From contig WFXF01000087.1 in NCBI GenBank assembly GCA_015490755.1, forward strand, positions 1-57,440: DNA of 57,440 nucleotides, written 5' to 3'. Shown one piece after another: positions 44,381-52,325 of this stretch; within the stretch, counting starts at the first letter, position 1, and each line of letters starts with the position of its first letter. The notes beneath the pieces were generated by a model that had not been told where the DNA came from, ran no database searches, and was given only the letters and a program-made list of their open reading frames with translations. The DNA is from Gammaproteobacteria bacterium. GTDB lineage: Bacteria > Pseudomonadota > Gammaproteobacteria > JAADGQ01. Position numbers and translations under genes: made by a program.

Positions 44381-44824
44381 ATGCAATTAAAACGTTATAC
44401 CGATTATTCATTGCGCGTTCTTATCTATTTGGGTATTAAACAGGGTCAAATTGTCACAGTTAATGAAATAGCTCAAAGCTACAACATATCAAGAAACCAT
44501 ATCGCTAAAGTCGTTCACCAGCTCTCACTAAATGGTTTCATCCACTCAGTACGTGGAAAAAATGGTGGTGTAGCCTTAAATAAACGACCATGTGAAATTA
44601 ATATTGGTGAAATCATTCGCCACACTGAGGATAATTTATCTGCGATCAACTGTAAGGATTTAACCCAAAACTGCCCTATTTTAGAAATATGTCAACTCAC
44701 TCAAATTCTGGATCAAGCAGCCCAACAATTTTTAAACGTTCTTGATCAATACACACTTGATGATCTTATCGCCCCCAAAAAAGATGCCTTGATTGAAGTG
44801 CTTATTACTAATAAAGGGAACTAA
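44381..44824 (+). CDS. nsrR: Rrf2-family nitric-oxide-sensing repressor NsrR
   Basis: A 147-residue winged-helix regulator. [17 protein letters not shown] and [16 protein letters not shown], then VRGKNGG, closely match NsrR. Three Cys ligands (C91, C98, C104) could hold the NO-sensitive iron-sulfur cluster; C91 agrees with the E. coli position, with slightly wider spacing. NsrR represses NO-detoxifying genes. No hmp or norV gene is in the window. It is sandwiched between recR (one-base gap) and orn (four-base gap). IscR is less likely because the Cys spacing and the VRGKNGG motif favour NsrR. Confidence 0.85.
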   Translation: MQLKRYTDYSLRVLIYLGIKQGQIVTVNEIAQSYNISRNHIAKVVHQLSLNGFIHSVRGKNGGVALNKRPCEINIGEIIRHTEDNLSAINCKDLTQNCPILEICQLTQILDQAAQQFLNVLDQYTLDDLIAPKKDALIEVLITNKGN

Positions 44825-44828
44825 AGAT

Positions 44829-45374
44829 ATGTTACAAAATAAAAACAACCTGATATGGATCGATTTGGAAATGACAGGTTTAGACCCTGATCATGATCGT
44901 ATTATCGAAATTGCAACAGTCATTACAGACAGTGCGCTCAATATAATTGCAGAAGGTCCTGTTATTGCCATTCATCAGAGCGATGAAATGCTCGCAGGCA
45001 TGGATGAATGGAATACCAAACAGCATGGAAAATCAGGATTGACCAATCGGGTCAAAGCAAGCCAACATACTGAAGCTGAAGCTGAACAAGAGACGTTGGA
45101 CTTCCTTAAAAAATACGTTCCAGAAAACAGCTCCCCTATTTGTGGCAACAGTATTTGCCAGGATCGTCGTTTTCTATATCGTTATATGAAAGAGCTTGAG
45201 AGCTATTTTCATTACAGAAATCTGGATGTCAGCACAATCAAGGTGCTTACACAGCACTGGTCTCCCGATATTGTAAAAATGATCAAAAAAAGCTCTTCTC
45301 ACCTGGCAATGGATGATATCAAGGATTCAATCAATGAACTCATCCATTATCGAAAGTATGTTTTCAAAATTTAG
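44829..45374 (+). CDS. orn: Oligoribonuclease
   Basis: A 181-residue DEDDh exonuclease. The motifs IDLEMTGLD, the [11 protein letters not shown] segment and [11 protein letters not shown] are typical of Orn, which degrades di- to pentaribonucleotides, including the pGpG made by EAL enzymes. That function connects it with the c-di-GMP genes elsewhere in the window. The ATG at 44829 is supported by AAGGGAACTAAAG; an in-frame start at 44793 lies inside nsrR. Its end overlaps the convergent rluB gene by 11 bases. Confidence 0.95.
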   Translation: MLQNKNNLIWIDLEMTGLDPDHDRIIEIATVITDSALNIIAEGPVIAIHQSDEMLAGMDEWNTKQHGKSGLTNRVKASQHTEAEAEQETLDFLKKYVPENSSPICGNSICQDRRFLYRYMKELESYFHYRNLDVSTIKVLTQHWSPDIVKMIKKSSSHLAMDDIKDSINELIHYRKYVFKI

Positions 45375-46185
45375 TTTTTCTAGAGTATCTGGACTTGGGA
45401 GCACGCGTCACGCGCTGACTCCCTTTTTTAGTAATCACCGGTTTTCGATATTTCAGCCCCACCCCTTCCATCAACACGGTAAGATCGCTCTCTTCCAGCT
45501 CCTGAAACTTTGCAGGTCGAATTTTACGCGGCAAGATAATCGGCCCAAAGCGTACACGTTGCAGTCGGCTGACCCTGACACCTTGTGATTCCCACAAACG
45601 CCTGACTTCACGGTTTCGCCCCTCTTTCAGAACAACATGATACCAGTGGTTAGCCCCTTCTCCTCCACTATCGACAATATCTTCAAAACGGCCTTTACCA
45701 TCTTCGAGCATCACACCATCACGCAGACGTTGCAGCATATCGTTATCAACTTCGCCGAGTATGCGCACAGCATACTCTCGATCCATTCCATTCGATGGGT
45801 GCATCAAGCGATTTGCCAATTCCCCATTATTGGTCATCAGTATCAAACCGCTGGTATTCAAATCGAGACGACCCACAGCAATCCAGCGCTCCCCCGACAA
45901 CCGCGGCAAACTGTTAAAAACAGTCGGACGACCTTCGGGGTCACTGCGGGTACAGACTTGCCCTACAGGTTTATGATAAGCCAGCACGCGCGTTGTCACC
46001 ATTTCACGCTTTTTCAGATGAACGACTCGCCCATCCAGCGTTAACTTGTCATCTTCCGAAGCAACATCGCCCAGTTTGGCAAGCTGGCCATTGACAGTGA
46101 TTCGCCCTGCTCGAATCCAGCCCTCAATCTCCCGGCGCGATCCAAAACCAGACTGCGCCAATAATTTTTGTATTCTCTCACTCAT
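45364..46185 (-). CDS. rluB: 23S rRNA pseudouridine synthase B
   Basis: A 273-residue pseudouridine synthase of the RsuA family. An N-terminal S4 RNA-binding domain (about 1-50, [18 protein letters not shown]) is followed by a catalytic domain with [17 protein letters not shown], where Asp is the nucleophile. A basic tail ([19 protein letters not shown]) follows. Adjacency to scpB favours RluB (23S position 2605 by E. coli numbering) over RsuA or RluE. Thirteen bases separate it from the end of scpB. Confidence 0.92.
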   Translation of the reverse strand: MSERIQKLLAQSGFGSRREIEGWIRAGRITVNGQLAKLGDVASEDDKLTLDGRVVHLKKREMVTTRVLAYHKPVGQVCTRSDPEGRPTVFNSLPRLSGERWIAVGRLDLNTSGLILMTNNGELANRLMHPSNGMDREYAVRILGEVDNDMLQRLRDGVMLEDGKGRFEDIVDSGGEGANHWYHVVLKEGRNREVRRLWESQGVRVSRLQRVRFGPIILPRKIRPAKFQELEESDLTVLMEGVGLKYRKPVITKKGSQRVTRAPKSRYSRKTKF

Positions 46186-46198
46186 CCCTTCACCTTCG

Positions 46199-46780
46199 TT
46201 ACGCTTGTCGCAGCGTTACATTAATTTTTTGCTCAAACTTCTTTTCGATACTATCCAGATCGCTCAACTCTGATAGATCTGGCAGTTCATCCAGACTCTT
46301 CAAATTAAAATAGTCAAGAAATTCACTTGTTGTACCATATAGTGCAGGTTTGCCTGGAACCTCTTTATGCCCTGCAACACGCACCCATTCACGTTCCAAC
46401 AGTGTTTTAATGATTGAAGTGCTGACACTGACACCGCGAACATCTTCAATCTCTGCCCGCGTAATCGGCTGACGATACACAATCAAAGCCAGCGTTTCCA
46501 GCAGTGCACGTGAGTAACGTGCAGGGCGCTCTTCCCATAATTTAGAGACCCATGGAGCAAGCGATTGTTTGACCTGAATACGAAACCCGCTCGCGACCTC
46601 CTTCAGCTCCATGCCACGAGATTCATATTCATCATGCAACATATTTAAAGCATCATGAATTTCCTGACGTGAGGGTTGACCATCTGCTTCAAACAGTGCC
46701 AATAACCGGTGAACAGTCAGGGGCTGGCCTGCTGCCAGCAACGCCCCTTCAATGATATTTTTAAGCTGTTGCTGATTCAT
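46199..46780 (-). CDS. scpB: Segregation and condensation protein B
   Basis: A 193-residue protein with two winged-helix domains. The helical ESLALIVYRQPITRAEIEDVRGV-type segment (LETLALIAY family motif, here LALIVYRQPITR) and GKPALYGTTSEFLDYF are diagnostic. With ScpA and SMC it forms a chromosome-condensing complex; gammaproteobacteria without MukBEF use it. ATG at 46780 is chosen because the family begins at MNQQQLKNIIEGAL. It overlaps scpA by 20 bases. Confidence 0.93.
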   Translation of the reverse strand: MNQQQLKNIIEGALLAAGQPLTVHRLLALFEADGQPSRQEIHDALNMLHDEYESRGMELKEVASGFRIQVKQSLAPWVSKLWEERPARYSRALLETLALIVYRQPITRAEIEDVRGVSVSTSIIKTLLEREWVRVAGHKEVPGKPALYGTTSEFLDYFNLKSLDELPDLSELSDLDSIEKKFEQKINVTLRQA

Positions 46781-47576
46781 CCATCGAACTCGCTGTTTTA
46801 ACATAAATCGGGGCAAACAGGTCATTTTGAATCATCTCGATTAATGACTCTTTGACCAACTCTAAAAGTGCCAGCAGTGTCACAACAACCCCTGCCCGCC
46901 CTTCATCAAGGGGAAACAACGATGTAAATTCGCAAAACCGGTTATCACTTAGCTGGCTTAATACCTTTGTCATACGTTCTCGCACAGAAAGCGCTTCTTT
47001 TTTAATCTCATGATGCGTAAACAACTCTGCTCGCGCAATGATATCCTTCAAAGCCAAAAAAATATCTGGCAGCTCAATGGCAGGGGCTAATTTTGTTATA
47101 TTTCCCACAGGAGCTTCAGCCTGTGCGGGGAAAATTTCCCGCTCAACTCGTGGTAAAGAGTCAATATCATGTGCCGCCTGTTTAAATCGTTCATACTCTT
47201 GCAAGCGTCGAATAAGTTCTGCCCGTGGGTCGGTTTCATCTTCGGCATCAGATGATCGGGGCAATAACATTCGTGATTTGATTTCTGCCAGCATGGCTGC
47301 CATCACCAGATACTCTGCCGCCAACTCTAAATGCATCGACTTCATCAGCTCAACATAGCCCATGTATTGATGCGTAATTTCTGCAATGGGTATATTAAGG
47401 ATATCCAGATTTTGACGCTTGATTAGATAGAGCAACAGATCCAGTGGCCCTTCAAAGGTCTCCAGAATAACCTGCAAGGCATCCGGTGGTATGTATAAAT
47501 CCTTGGGCAGTTCTGTCACCGCTTGCCCTTCGACCAGAGCAAGCGGTATTTGTGGCCCGAACTGTGGCTTATTCAT
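46761..47576 (-). CDS. scpA: Segregation and condensation protein A
   Basis: A 271-residue kleisin. FEGPLDLLLYLIKRQNLDILNIPIAEIT is the characteristic N-terminal SMC-binding region (two short parts here: FEGPLDLLLYLI and NIPIAEITHQYM). A middle acidic part with DETDPRAELIRRLQEYERFK and a C-terminal winged helix follow. The ATG at 47576 follows a GTG at 47579. Its end overlaps scpB by 20 bases, so translation is coupled. Its start is 10 bases from the trpS stop. Confidence 0.93.
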   Translation of the reverse strand: MNKPQFGPQIPLALVEGQAVTELPKDLYIPPDALQVILETFEGPLDLLLYLIKRQNLDILNIPIAEITHQYMGYVELMKSMHLELAAEYLVMAAMLAEIKSRMLLPRSSDAEDETDPRAELIRRLQEYERFKQAAHDIDSLPRVEREIFPAQAEAPVGNITKLAPAIELPDIFLALKDIIARAELFTHHEIKKEALSVRERMTKVLSQLSDNRFCEFTSLFPLDEGRAGVVVTLLALLELVKESLIEMIQNDLFAPIYVKTASSMDESATA

Positions 47577-47585
47577 CACATACCA

Positions 47586-48803
47586 CTATTTGTAGTTTAG
47601 CCCCATGACACGTTTAATTTCACTCAATGTTTTACGTGCTTCATCGCGTGCCTCATCACACCCTTCTGCAATAATGCTGCGCACAATGCCTGGATTTTCT
47701 TCATACTCTTTTGCACGTTCACGAATCGGCGCTTGCTCTTTTGTAACTGCATCAATAATGTGTTGTTTACAATCAATGCACCCAATACCTGCACTGCGGC
47801 AGCCTGCATCAACTTCTGTACGGATCTCATCTGTTGAATAAATCTGGTGCCACTCCCAAACAGGGCATTTATTTGGGTCACCCGGATCCGTGCGTCTCAC
47901 GCGAGCGGGATCTGTTGGCATTTTACGTAGTTTCTGGGTCACGACTTCGGGAGCTTCACGCAGGCTGATGGTATTACCATATGATTTAGACATCTTTTGG
48001 CCATCCAATCCCGGCATTTTTGAAACTGGAGTCAGTAGCGCCTGGGGCTCTGGCAGAATAATTTTTCCCCCACCCTCCAGGTAGCCATACAGCCGTTCAC
48101 GGTCAGATCGAACAAGATTCTGATTATCCGCCAACAGAGCTTGCCCACCCTCCAAAGCCTCGACATCACCTTGTTCTTGATAGGCTCTTCGGAAATTATT
48201 GTAAAGTTTTGCCTGTCTTTTCCCTAGTTTTTTAATCGCGCTAACGGCTTTCTTTTCAAAATCAGGTTCGCGCCCATACAGATGATTAAAACGCCTCGCA
48301 ACTTCACGCGTCAACTCAATATGTGAAACCTGATCTTCACCCACCGGCACCTGACCTGCGCGATACATCAGAATATCTGCACTTTGCAACAGTGGATAAC
48401 CCAGAAAACCATACGTATCGAGATCTTTTTCTTTCAGCTTCTCCTGCTGATCTTTATAACTCGGAACACGTTCCAGCCAACCCAAAGGTGTCATCATTGA
48501 AAGCAGAAGATGCAGCTCGGCATGCTCAGGCACACGAGACTGGATGAAAATTTTAGCGGCGCTGGGGTTTATACCTATCGCCAGCCAATCAATCACCATA
48601 TCCCAAACGCTATCCTGAATGACTGATGGGTCGTCATAATGAGTCGTCAGTGCATGCCAGTCAGCGACAAAAAAGAAACACTCATATTCATGCTGTAGTG
48701 ACAACCAGTTTTTAAGAACGCCATGATAATGACCCAAATGAAGCTTACCAGTGGAACGCATCCCTGAAAGCACTCTCTGGTTTCGTGAAGGAACTGAATT
48801 CAA
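47586..48803 (-). CDS. trpS: Tryptophan--tRNA ligase
   Basis: A 405-residue class I synthetase. HLGHYHG replaces the HIGH signature and KMSKSYGN is intact. It is longer than the 334-residue E. coli enzyme because of an insertion around 250-300, as in the longer TrpRS type seen in many gammaproteobacteria. TTG at 48803 is chosen because GGAGG lies five bases upstream and the family begins there. It charges tRNA-Trp. It lies between the site-2 protease and scpA genes in an otherwise chromosome-maintenance operon. Confidence 0.95.
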   Translation of the reverse strand: MNSVPSRNQRVLSGMRSTGKLHLGHYHGVLKNWLSLQHEYECFFFVADWHALTTHYDDPSVIQDSVWDMVIDWLAIGINPSAAKIFIQSRVPEHAELHLLLSMMTPLGWLERVPSYKDQQEKLKEKDLDTYGFLGYPLLQSADILMYRAGQVPVGEDQVSHIELTREVARRFNHLYGREPDFEKKAVSAIKKLGKRQAKLYNNFRRAYQEQGDVEALEGGQALLADNQNLVRSDRERLYGYLEGGGKIILPEPQALLTPVSKMPGLDGQKMSKSYGNTISLREAPEVVTQKLRKMPTDPARVRRTDPGDPNKCPVWEWHQIYSTDEIRTEVDAGCRSAGIGCIDCKQHIIDAVTKEQAPIRERAKEYEENPGIVRSIIAEGCDEARDEARKTLSEIKRVMGLNYK

Positions 48804-48815
48804 GAAAGCCTCCGC

Positions 48816-49466
48816 TTACAATCCCGTAATAAAAAAAATAAAACCTTGAGCCGCTGCAACAACAGGGCCCAATATCTGCCAAAGTACGCCAATGAGCAAC
48901 AAACCAATCAAAATAAATAACCCGAAAGGTTCGATACGACTAAACTGCCAAGCCATTGGCCCAGGCAATAATCCTGTAACAATTCGCCCCCCATCAAGTG
49001 GCGGTATAGGCAAAAGATTTAAAACCATCAATATAATATTAATCTGAATACCGGCAAGCCCCATTAGAATCAAGGGCTGAAGCACTCCACCGCCGCCATC
49101 AATTTCAATCGCAACTTTAGCTACAATTGCCCACATGATGGCCATAATCAAATTGGATGCAGGCCCCGCCAGTGCAACCAGCGCCATATCTCGTCGAGGA
49201 TTCTTTAAATTTTCCCAAGTCACCGGCACAGGTTTCGCCCAGCCAAACAGAAAGCCACTTCCTGATATTAACAACACAACAGGAACCAATATCGTACCGA
49301 TTGGATCGATGTGTTTAATCGGGTTCAGGGTTAACCGCCCCAGCATCATCGCTGTTGAATCACCTAGACGCTTGGCCATCCAGCCATGTGCGGCTTCATG
49401 CACTGTAATTGCAAACAGCACAGGTAAAACCCAAATGGCGATTGTCTGTATTATATTAGTATCCAT
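48816..49466 (-). CDS. Site-2-protease-family membrane metalloprotease (Rip-like)
   Basis: A 216-residue M50 protease with about five helices. The zinc site HEAAHGW (about residues 24-30) and the downstream NLLPIPPLDGGRI are the family hallmarks. It is a minimal rhomboid-sized intramembrane protease without a PDZ domain. The substrate is unknown. This type of gene is often located near trpS and scpA. It is 12 bases upstream of trpS and 21 bases downstream of yciO. Confidence 0.92.
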   Translation of the reverse strand: MDTNIIQTIAIWVLPVLFAITVHEAAHGWMAKRLGDSTAMMLGRLTLNPIKHIDPIGTILVPVVLLISGSGFLFGWAKPVPVTWENLKNPRRDMALVALAGPASNLIMAIMWAIVAKVAIEIDGGGGVLQPLILMGLAGIQINIILMVLNLLPIPPLDGGRIVTGLLPGPMAWQFSRIEPFGLFILIGLLLIGVLWQILGPVVAAAQGFIFFITGL

Positions 49467-49487
49467 AAACCCGAAATTTTTTATATT

Positions 49488-50114
49488 TTATATATTGGTA
49501 AATGCACTAGCATCACCACGCCCCTGTCTGATAACTTGTGGCACATCGCCCATTAAATCAACTACAGTCGTTGGTTCAAAGCCGCAATAGCCACCATCAA
49601 TAATCAAATCGACTTGATGACTTAACAGATCACGCATGTCATATGGATCCGTTAAAGGCATATCATCATTCGGTAAAATCAAGGTGGAACTCATCAAAGG
49701 CTCATTAAGCTCTGCCAACAGATCATGAGCAATATTATTCTCGGGAACACGCAAGCCAATCGTTTTTCGTTTTGCGTGACGCAAACGTTTCGGCACCTCC
49801 TTGCTGGCTTCAAGAATAAAAGTATAAGGACCCGGTGTCATTGATTTTAACAGGCGATAAATTGTATTATTAACTTTTGCATAGACAGAAATATCCGAGA
49901 GATCCCTGCATAACAAGGTAAAGTTATGTTGATGATCTAATTGACGTATCTGCCTGATACGTTCCATTGCATTTTTATTACCAATGGCGCAACCCAGTGC
50001 ATACCCCGAATCAGTCGGATAGATAATGGTGCCCCCTTTCTGGATACACTGAACGGCTTGAGTAATCAAGCGAGTTTGGGGGTTATCAGGATGTATTACG
50101 AAAAACTGGCTCAC
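49488..50114 (-). CDS. yciO: YciO/YrdC/Sua5-family protein
   Basis: A 208-residue protein of the threonylcarbamoyl-AMP synthase superfamily. The KGGTIIYPTDSGYALGC and LPNDDMPLTDPYDMRD stretches fit YciO, which shares the fold with TsaC. It binds RNA or nucleotides and its function is less clear than TsaC. The GTG start overlaps the hicB stop by four bases (GTGA). In many genomes yciO directly follows rnnA; here hicA and hicB sit between them. Confidence 0.88.
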   Translation of the reverse strand: MSQFFVIHPDNPQTRLITQAVQCIQKGGTIIYPTDSGYALGCAIGNKNAMERIRQIRQLDHQHNFTLLCRDLSDISVYAKVNNTIYRLLKSMTPGPYTFILEASKEVPKRLRHAKRKTIGLRVPENNIAHDLLAELNEPLMSSTLILPNDDMPLTDPYDMRDLLSHQVDLIIDGGYCGFEPTTVVDLMGDVPQVIRQGRGDASAFTNI

Positions 50115-50326
50115 GCAGCACTAACTTCTACATGCGCAAAATCACAATGGGGCTCTGGAACTTCAACCCCATCTTCTATGAGGCCTTCAATATGAAATTC
50201 AATAGCCTCTTTGATAAGGTTGAGGGCCTCCTCTTTTGTTTCTCCAGTGGCGATACATCCAGGAAGGTCTGGAACGAAGGCACCGTAACTGGATTGCCCC
50301 TCTTCAAGAATGACTGTATATCTCAT
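50111..50326 (-). CDS. hicB: HicB-type antitoxin
   Basis: A 71-residue partial-RNase-H-fold protein. YTVILEEGQSSYGAFVPDLPGCIATG and EALNLIKEAIEFHIEGL are typical of HicB. No C-terminal DNA-binding domain is visible, so it is a minimal antitoxin. It neutralises HicA, encoded 14 bases upstream. The stop codon overlaps the yciO start, so the antitoxin is translated immediately before a housekeeping gene. Confidence 0.92.
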   Translation of the reverse strand: MRYTVILEEGQSSYGAFVPDLPGCIATGETKEEALNLIKEAIEFHIEGLIEDGVEVPEPHCDFAHVEVSAA

Positions 50327-50340
50327 TTAATTGTACCTCA

Positions 50341-50526
50341 TTATTTCAGACCTGCTTGTTTCAGAGCATTATTTAAAGTTCCTGGTGGGATATTCATGTT
50401 TGATTTTCCTGCAACAGTCACAAGCCCTGATTTTATAGAGTGTTTGTACTGCCGATGACTGCCTCGCACTCTTACTTGCACCCACCCATCAGCTTCGATA
50501 AGTTTAATAAGCTCTTTAACCTTCAT
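50341..50526 (-). CDS. hicA: HicA-type mRNA interferase toxin
   Basis: A 61-residue double-stranded-RNA-binding-fold toxin. MKVKELIKLIEADGW, the active-site His in RGSHRQYKH, and VAGKSNMNIPPGTLNNALKQAGL are typical of HicA, which cleaves mRNA. It is intact. AAGG lies almost against the ATG, so translation may be weak. It is the first gene of the pair, before hicB, the standard order. Confidence 0.93.
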   Translation of the reverse strand: MKVKELIKLIEADGWVQVRVRGSHRQYKHSIKSGLVTVAGKSNMNIPPGTLNNALKQAGLK

Positions 50527-50558
50527 CCTTGATACCGATCCAGTTTCATTTCACATCA

Positions 50559-51413
50559 TCAAACGCGCCATTCTGGACTTTCCCACACGGGAGTACAACC
50601 CACGGGCATTTTTGGCAAACGCCCAAGCTCAACACAGGGCGTATTTGGCCGGTGAAAATCAGAACCTTGCGAAGCATAGAGATCAAATTTTTGTGCATAA
50701 GCCGACATTTTAATACTTTCATCAAAGCTATGGCTACTGGAAAGTACTTCAATCGACGCACCGCCCAATAACTTAAACTCTGCAAGTAACTTTCGAAATT
50801 TTGTTGCACTCATTTTGTATCGTGCGGGGTGCGCTATAACAGCAATCCCCCCCGCGCCACGAATCCAGTTAATCGTCTCTTCAAGCGTTGCCCACTCCGT
50901 CGCAACATAACCCGGTTTACCTGAAACCAAAAAATTTTTAAATACCTGTTTTTGGTCTTTGGCATAGCCCTTTTCTATTAGAAAATAGGCAAAATGGCTA
51001 CGACTGATCGCCTCACCACTGGCATGCTTCATTACGCCTTCCAGTACATCAGGAATACCATAAACCTCCAAGCGACGCGCCATTTCATGAGCTCGATCTG
51101 TGCGCGTTTCTCTTATTTTTTTCAAACCTTCCAGTAAAACCTGATTAGTATGGTCTACGCACAAACCGACAATATGCAATAGATAGCTGCTCCAAGTCAC
51201 TGAAATCTCAACTCCAGAGACAAGTTTTATACCATATTTTTCTGCAGCCAGCTGCGCTTCAGGCACACCTGAAAGCCCATCGTGGTCAGTCAGAGCCAAT
51301 ACATCCACACCACACTTAGAGGCGCGTGCAACAAGTTCAGCAGGCGTGAGTACACCATCTGAAGCAATAGAGTGACTATGAAGATCGTAACAAAGAGCGC
51401 TATTTTCTAACAC
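50559..51413 (-). CDS. rnnA: PHP-domain phosphoesterase RnnA/YciV
   Basis: A 284-residue PHP-family metal phosphoesterase. DLHSHSIASDG and LTDHDGLSG supply metal ligands, and IAVIAHPARYKM and GSDFHRPN continue the site. It matches 3',5'-nucleoside bisphosphate phosphatase / 5'-3' exoribonuclease RnnA (YciV), which trims ribosomal RNA ends and hydrolyses pAp. A GTG at 51413 opens the frame with no strong ribosome binding site. The gene is divergent from yciB with 66 bases between start codons. Confidence 0.92.
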   Translation of the reverse strand: MLENSALCYDLHSHSIASDGVLTPAELVARASKCGVDVLALTDHDGLSGVPEAQLAAEKYGIKLVSGVEISVTWSSYLLHIVGLCVDHTNQVLLEGLKKIRETRTDRAHEMARRLEVYGIPDVLEGVMKHASGEAISRSHFAYFLIEKGYAKDQKQVFKNFLVSGKPGYVATEWATLEETINWIRGAGGIAVIAHPARYKMSATKFRKLLAEFKLLGGASIEVLSSSHSFDESIKMSAYAQKFDLYASQGSDFHRPNTPCVELGRLPKMPVGCTPVWESPEWRV

Positions 51414-51430
51414 GTAGAGATTGTTTCGCG

Positions 51431-51436
51431 TATAAT
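51431..51436 (+). promoter_or_regulatory. TATAAT -10 box upstream of yciB
   Basis: A perfect TATAAT lies 45 bases before the yciB ATG. The upstream TAACAC-like sequence is a poor -35 element. It is a reasonable promoter for yciB-yciI, with transcription starting near 51443. Confidence 0.5.
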
Positions 51437-51479
51437 CTGCGTTCGCTTAAATTTAAAAACTAATTGATAGACGATCACC

Positions 51480-52025
51480 ATGAAACTCCTGTTTGATTTT
51501 TTCCCTATTGTACTCTTTTTTATCGCTTATAAAACTTACGATATTTATGTCGCAACGATGGTTGTCATCGTCGCATCATTTATTCAAGTTGCAGTGCACT
51601 GGTTACAACACCGCCGCTTTGAAAACATGCACTTAATCACACTAGTTTTGGTTATTGTGATGGGTGGAGCTACGCTGTTACTAGAAAATGAGCTATTCAT
51701 CCAGTGGAAACCCACTGTGATTAACTGGTTATTCGCTGCAGTATTTATTGGCAGCCAGTTTCTTTTTGGCAAGCAACCAATCATGCAACGCATGTTAGGA
51801 AAGTCGATCAGCCTGACCGATGCACTCTGGGTTCAGCTTAATCTGGCCTGGGCGATCTTTTTTATTATTTCAGGCTTGGCGAACCTTTATGTGGTCTATA
51901 ATTACGACATGGATGCCTGGGTTAATTTTAAACTGTTTGGCATGATGGGCATGACATTAGTATTTATTGTTGCCCAAGGTATCTGGTTAGCCAAACACAT
52001 GAAAACAGCAGAAGTCGAAAAATAA
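51480..52025 (+). CDS. yciB: Inner-membrane septation protein YciB
   Basis: A 181-residue protein with five predicted helices. [18 protein letters not shown] at the start and [22 protein letters not shown] in the middle are diagnostic of YciB/IspZ, which acts in envelope synthesis and cell division. It ends by overlapping the next ATG by one base (TAATG). Confidence 0.95.
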   Translation: MKLLFDFFPIVLFFIAYKTYDIYVATMVVIVASFIQVAVHWLQHRRFENMHLITLVLVIVMGGATLLLENELFIQWKPTVINWLFAAVFIGSQFLFGKQPIMQRMLGKSISLTDALWVQLNLAWAIFFIISGLANLYVVYNYDMDAWVNFKLFGMMGMTLVFIVAQGIWLAKHMKTAEVEK

Positions 52026-52324
52026 TGTTATACGCCATATTTTCACAAGACGTAAAAAACAGTCTGCCGCTGAGAAAAAGTGCGCGCCCGGCGCACATTG
52101 AGCGGCTTAACAAACTTAAAGAGCAAGGGCGACTTGTTATTGCGGGCCCTCACCCAGCCATTGACAGCAATGAACCCGGTGAAGCCGGATTTACAGGAAG
52201 CCTAGTGATTGCTGAATTTGCAACGTTACAAGAAGCAGAAACTTGGGCCAATGATGACCCTTATCTGCAAGCAGGTGTCTACGATCAGGTCAGCATCAAG
52301 CCGTTCAAAAAAGTCTTACCCTAA
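52025..52324 (+). CDS. yciI: YciI family protein
   Basis: A 99-residue ferredoxin-like-fold protein. [28 protein letters not shown], with the Arg-Pro-x-His motif (RPAHIERL), and [16 protein letters not shown] match YciI. The putative active site is a His-Asp pair. The yciB-yciI order is conserved in many gammaproteobacteria. Its function is unknown. Confidence 0.93.
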   Translation: MLYAIFSQDVKNSLPLRKSARPAHIERLNKLKEQGRLVIAGPHPAIDSNEPGEAGFTGSLVIAEFATLQEAETWANDDPYLQAGVYDQVSIKPFKKVLP

Positions 52325-52325
52325 C

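Noticed and set aside
44781-44791. NsrR half-site-like AAGATGCCTTG
   Set aside because: It lies inside the 3' coding end of nsrR with no paired second half and no obvious promoter; probably chance.
52209-52325. N-terminal extension of the spermidine-synthase-like frame
   Set aside because: It overlaps yciI in another frame and is charged and unlike the family start.
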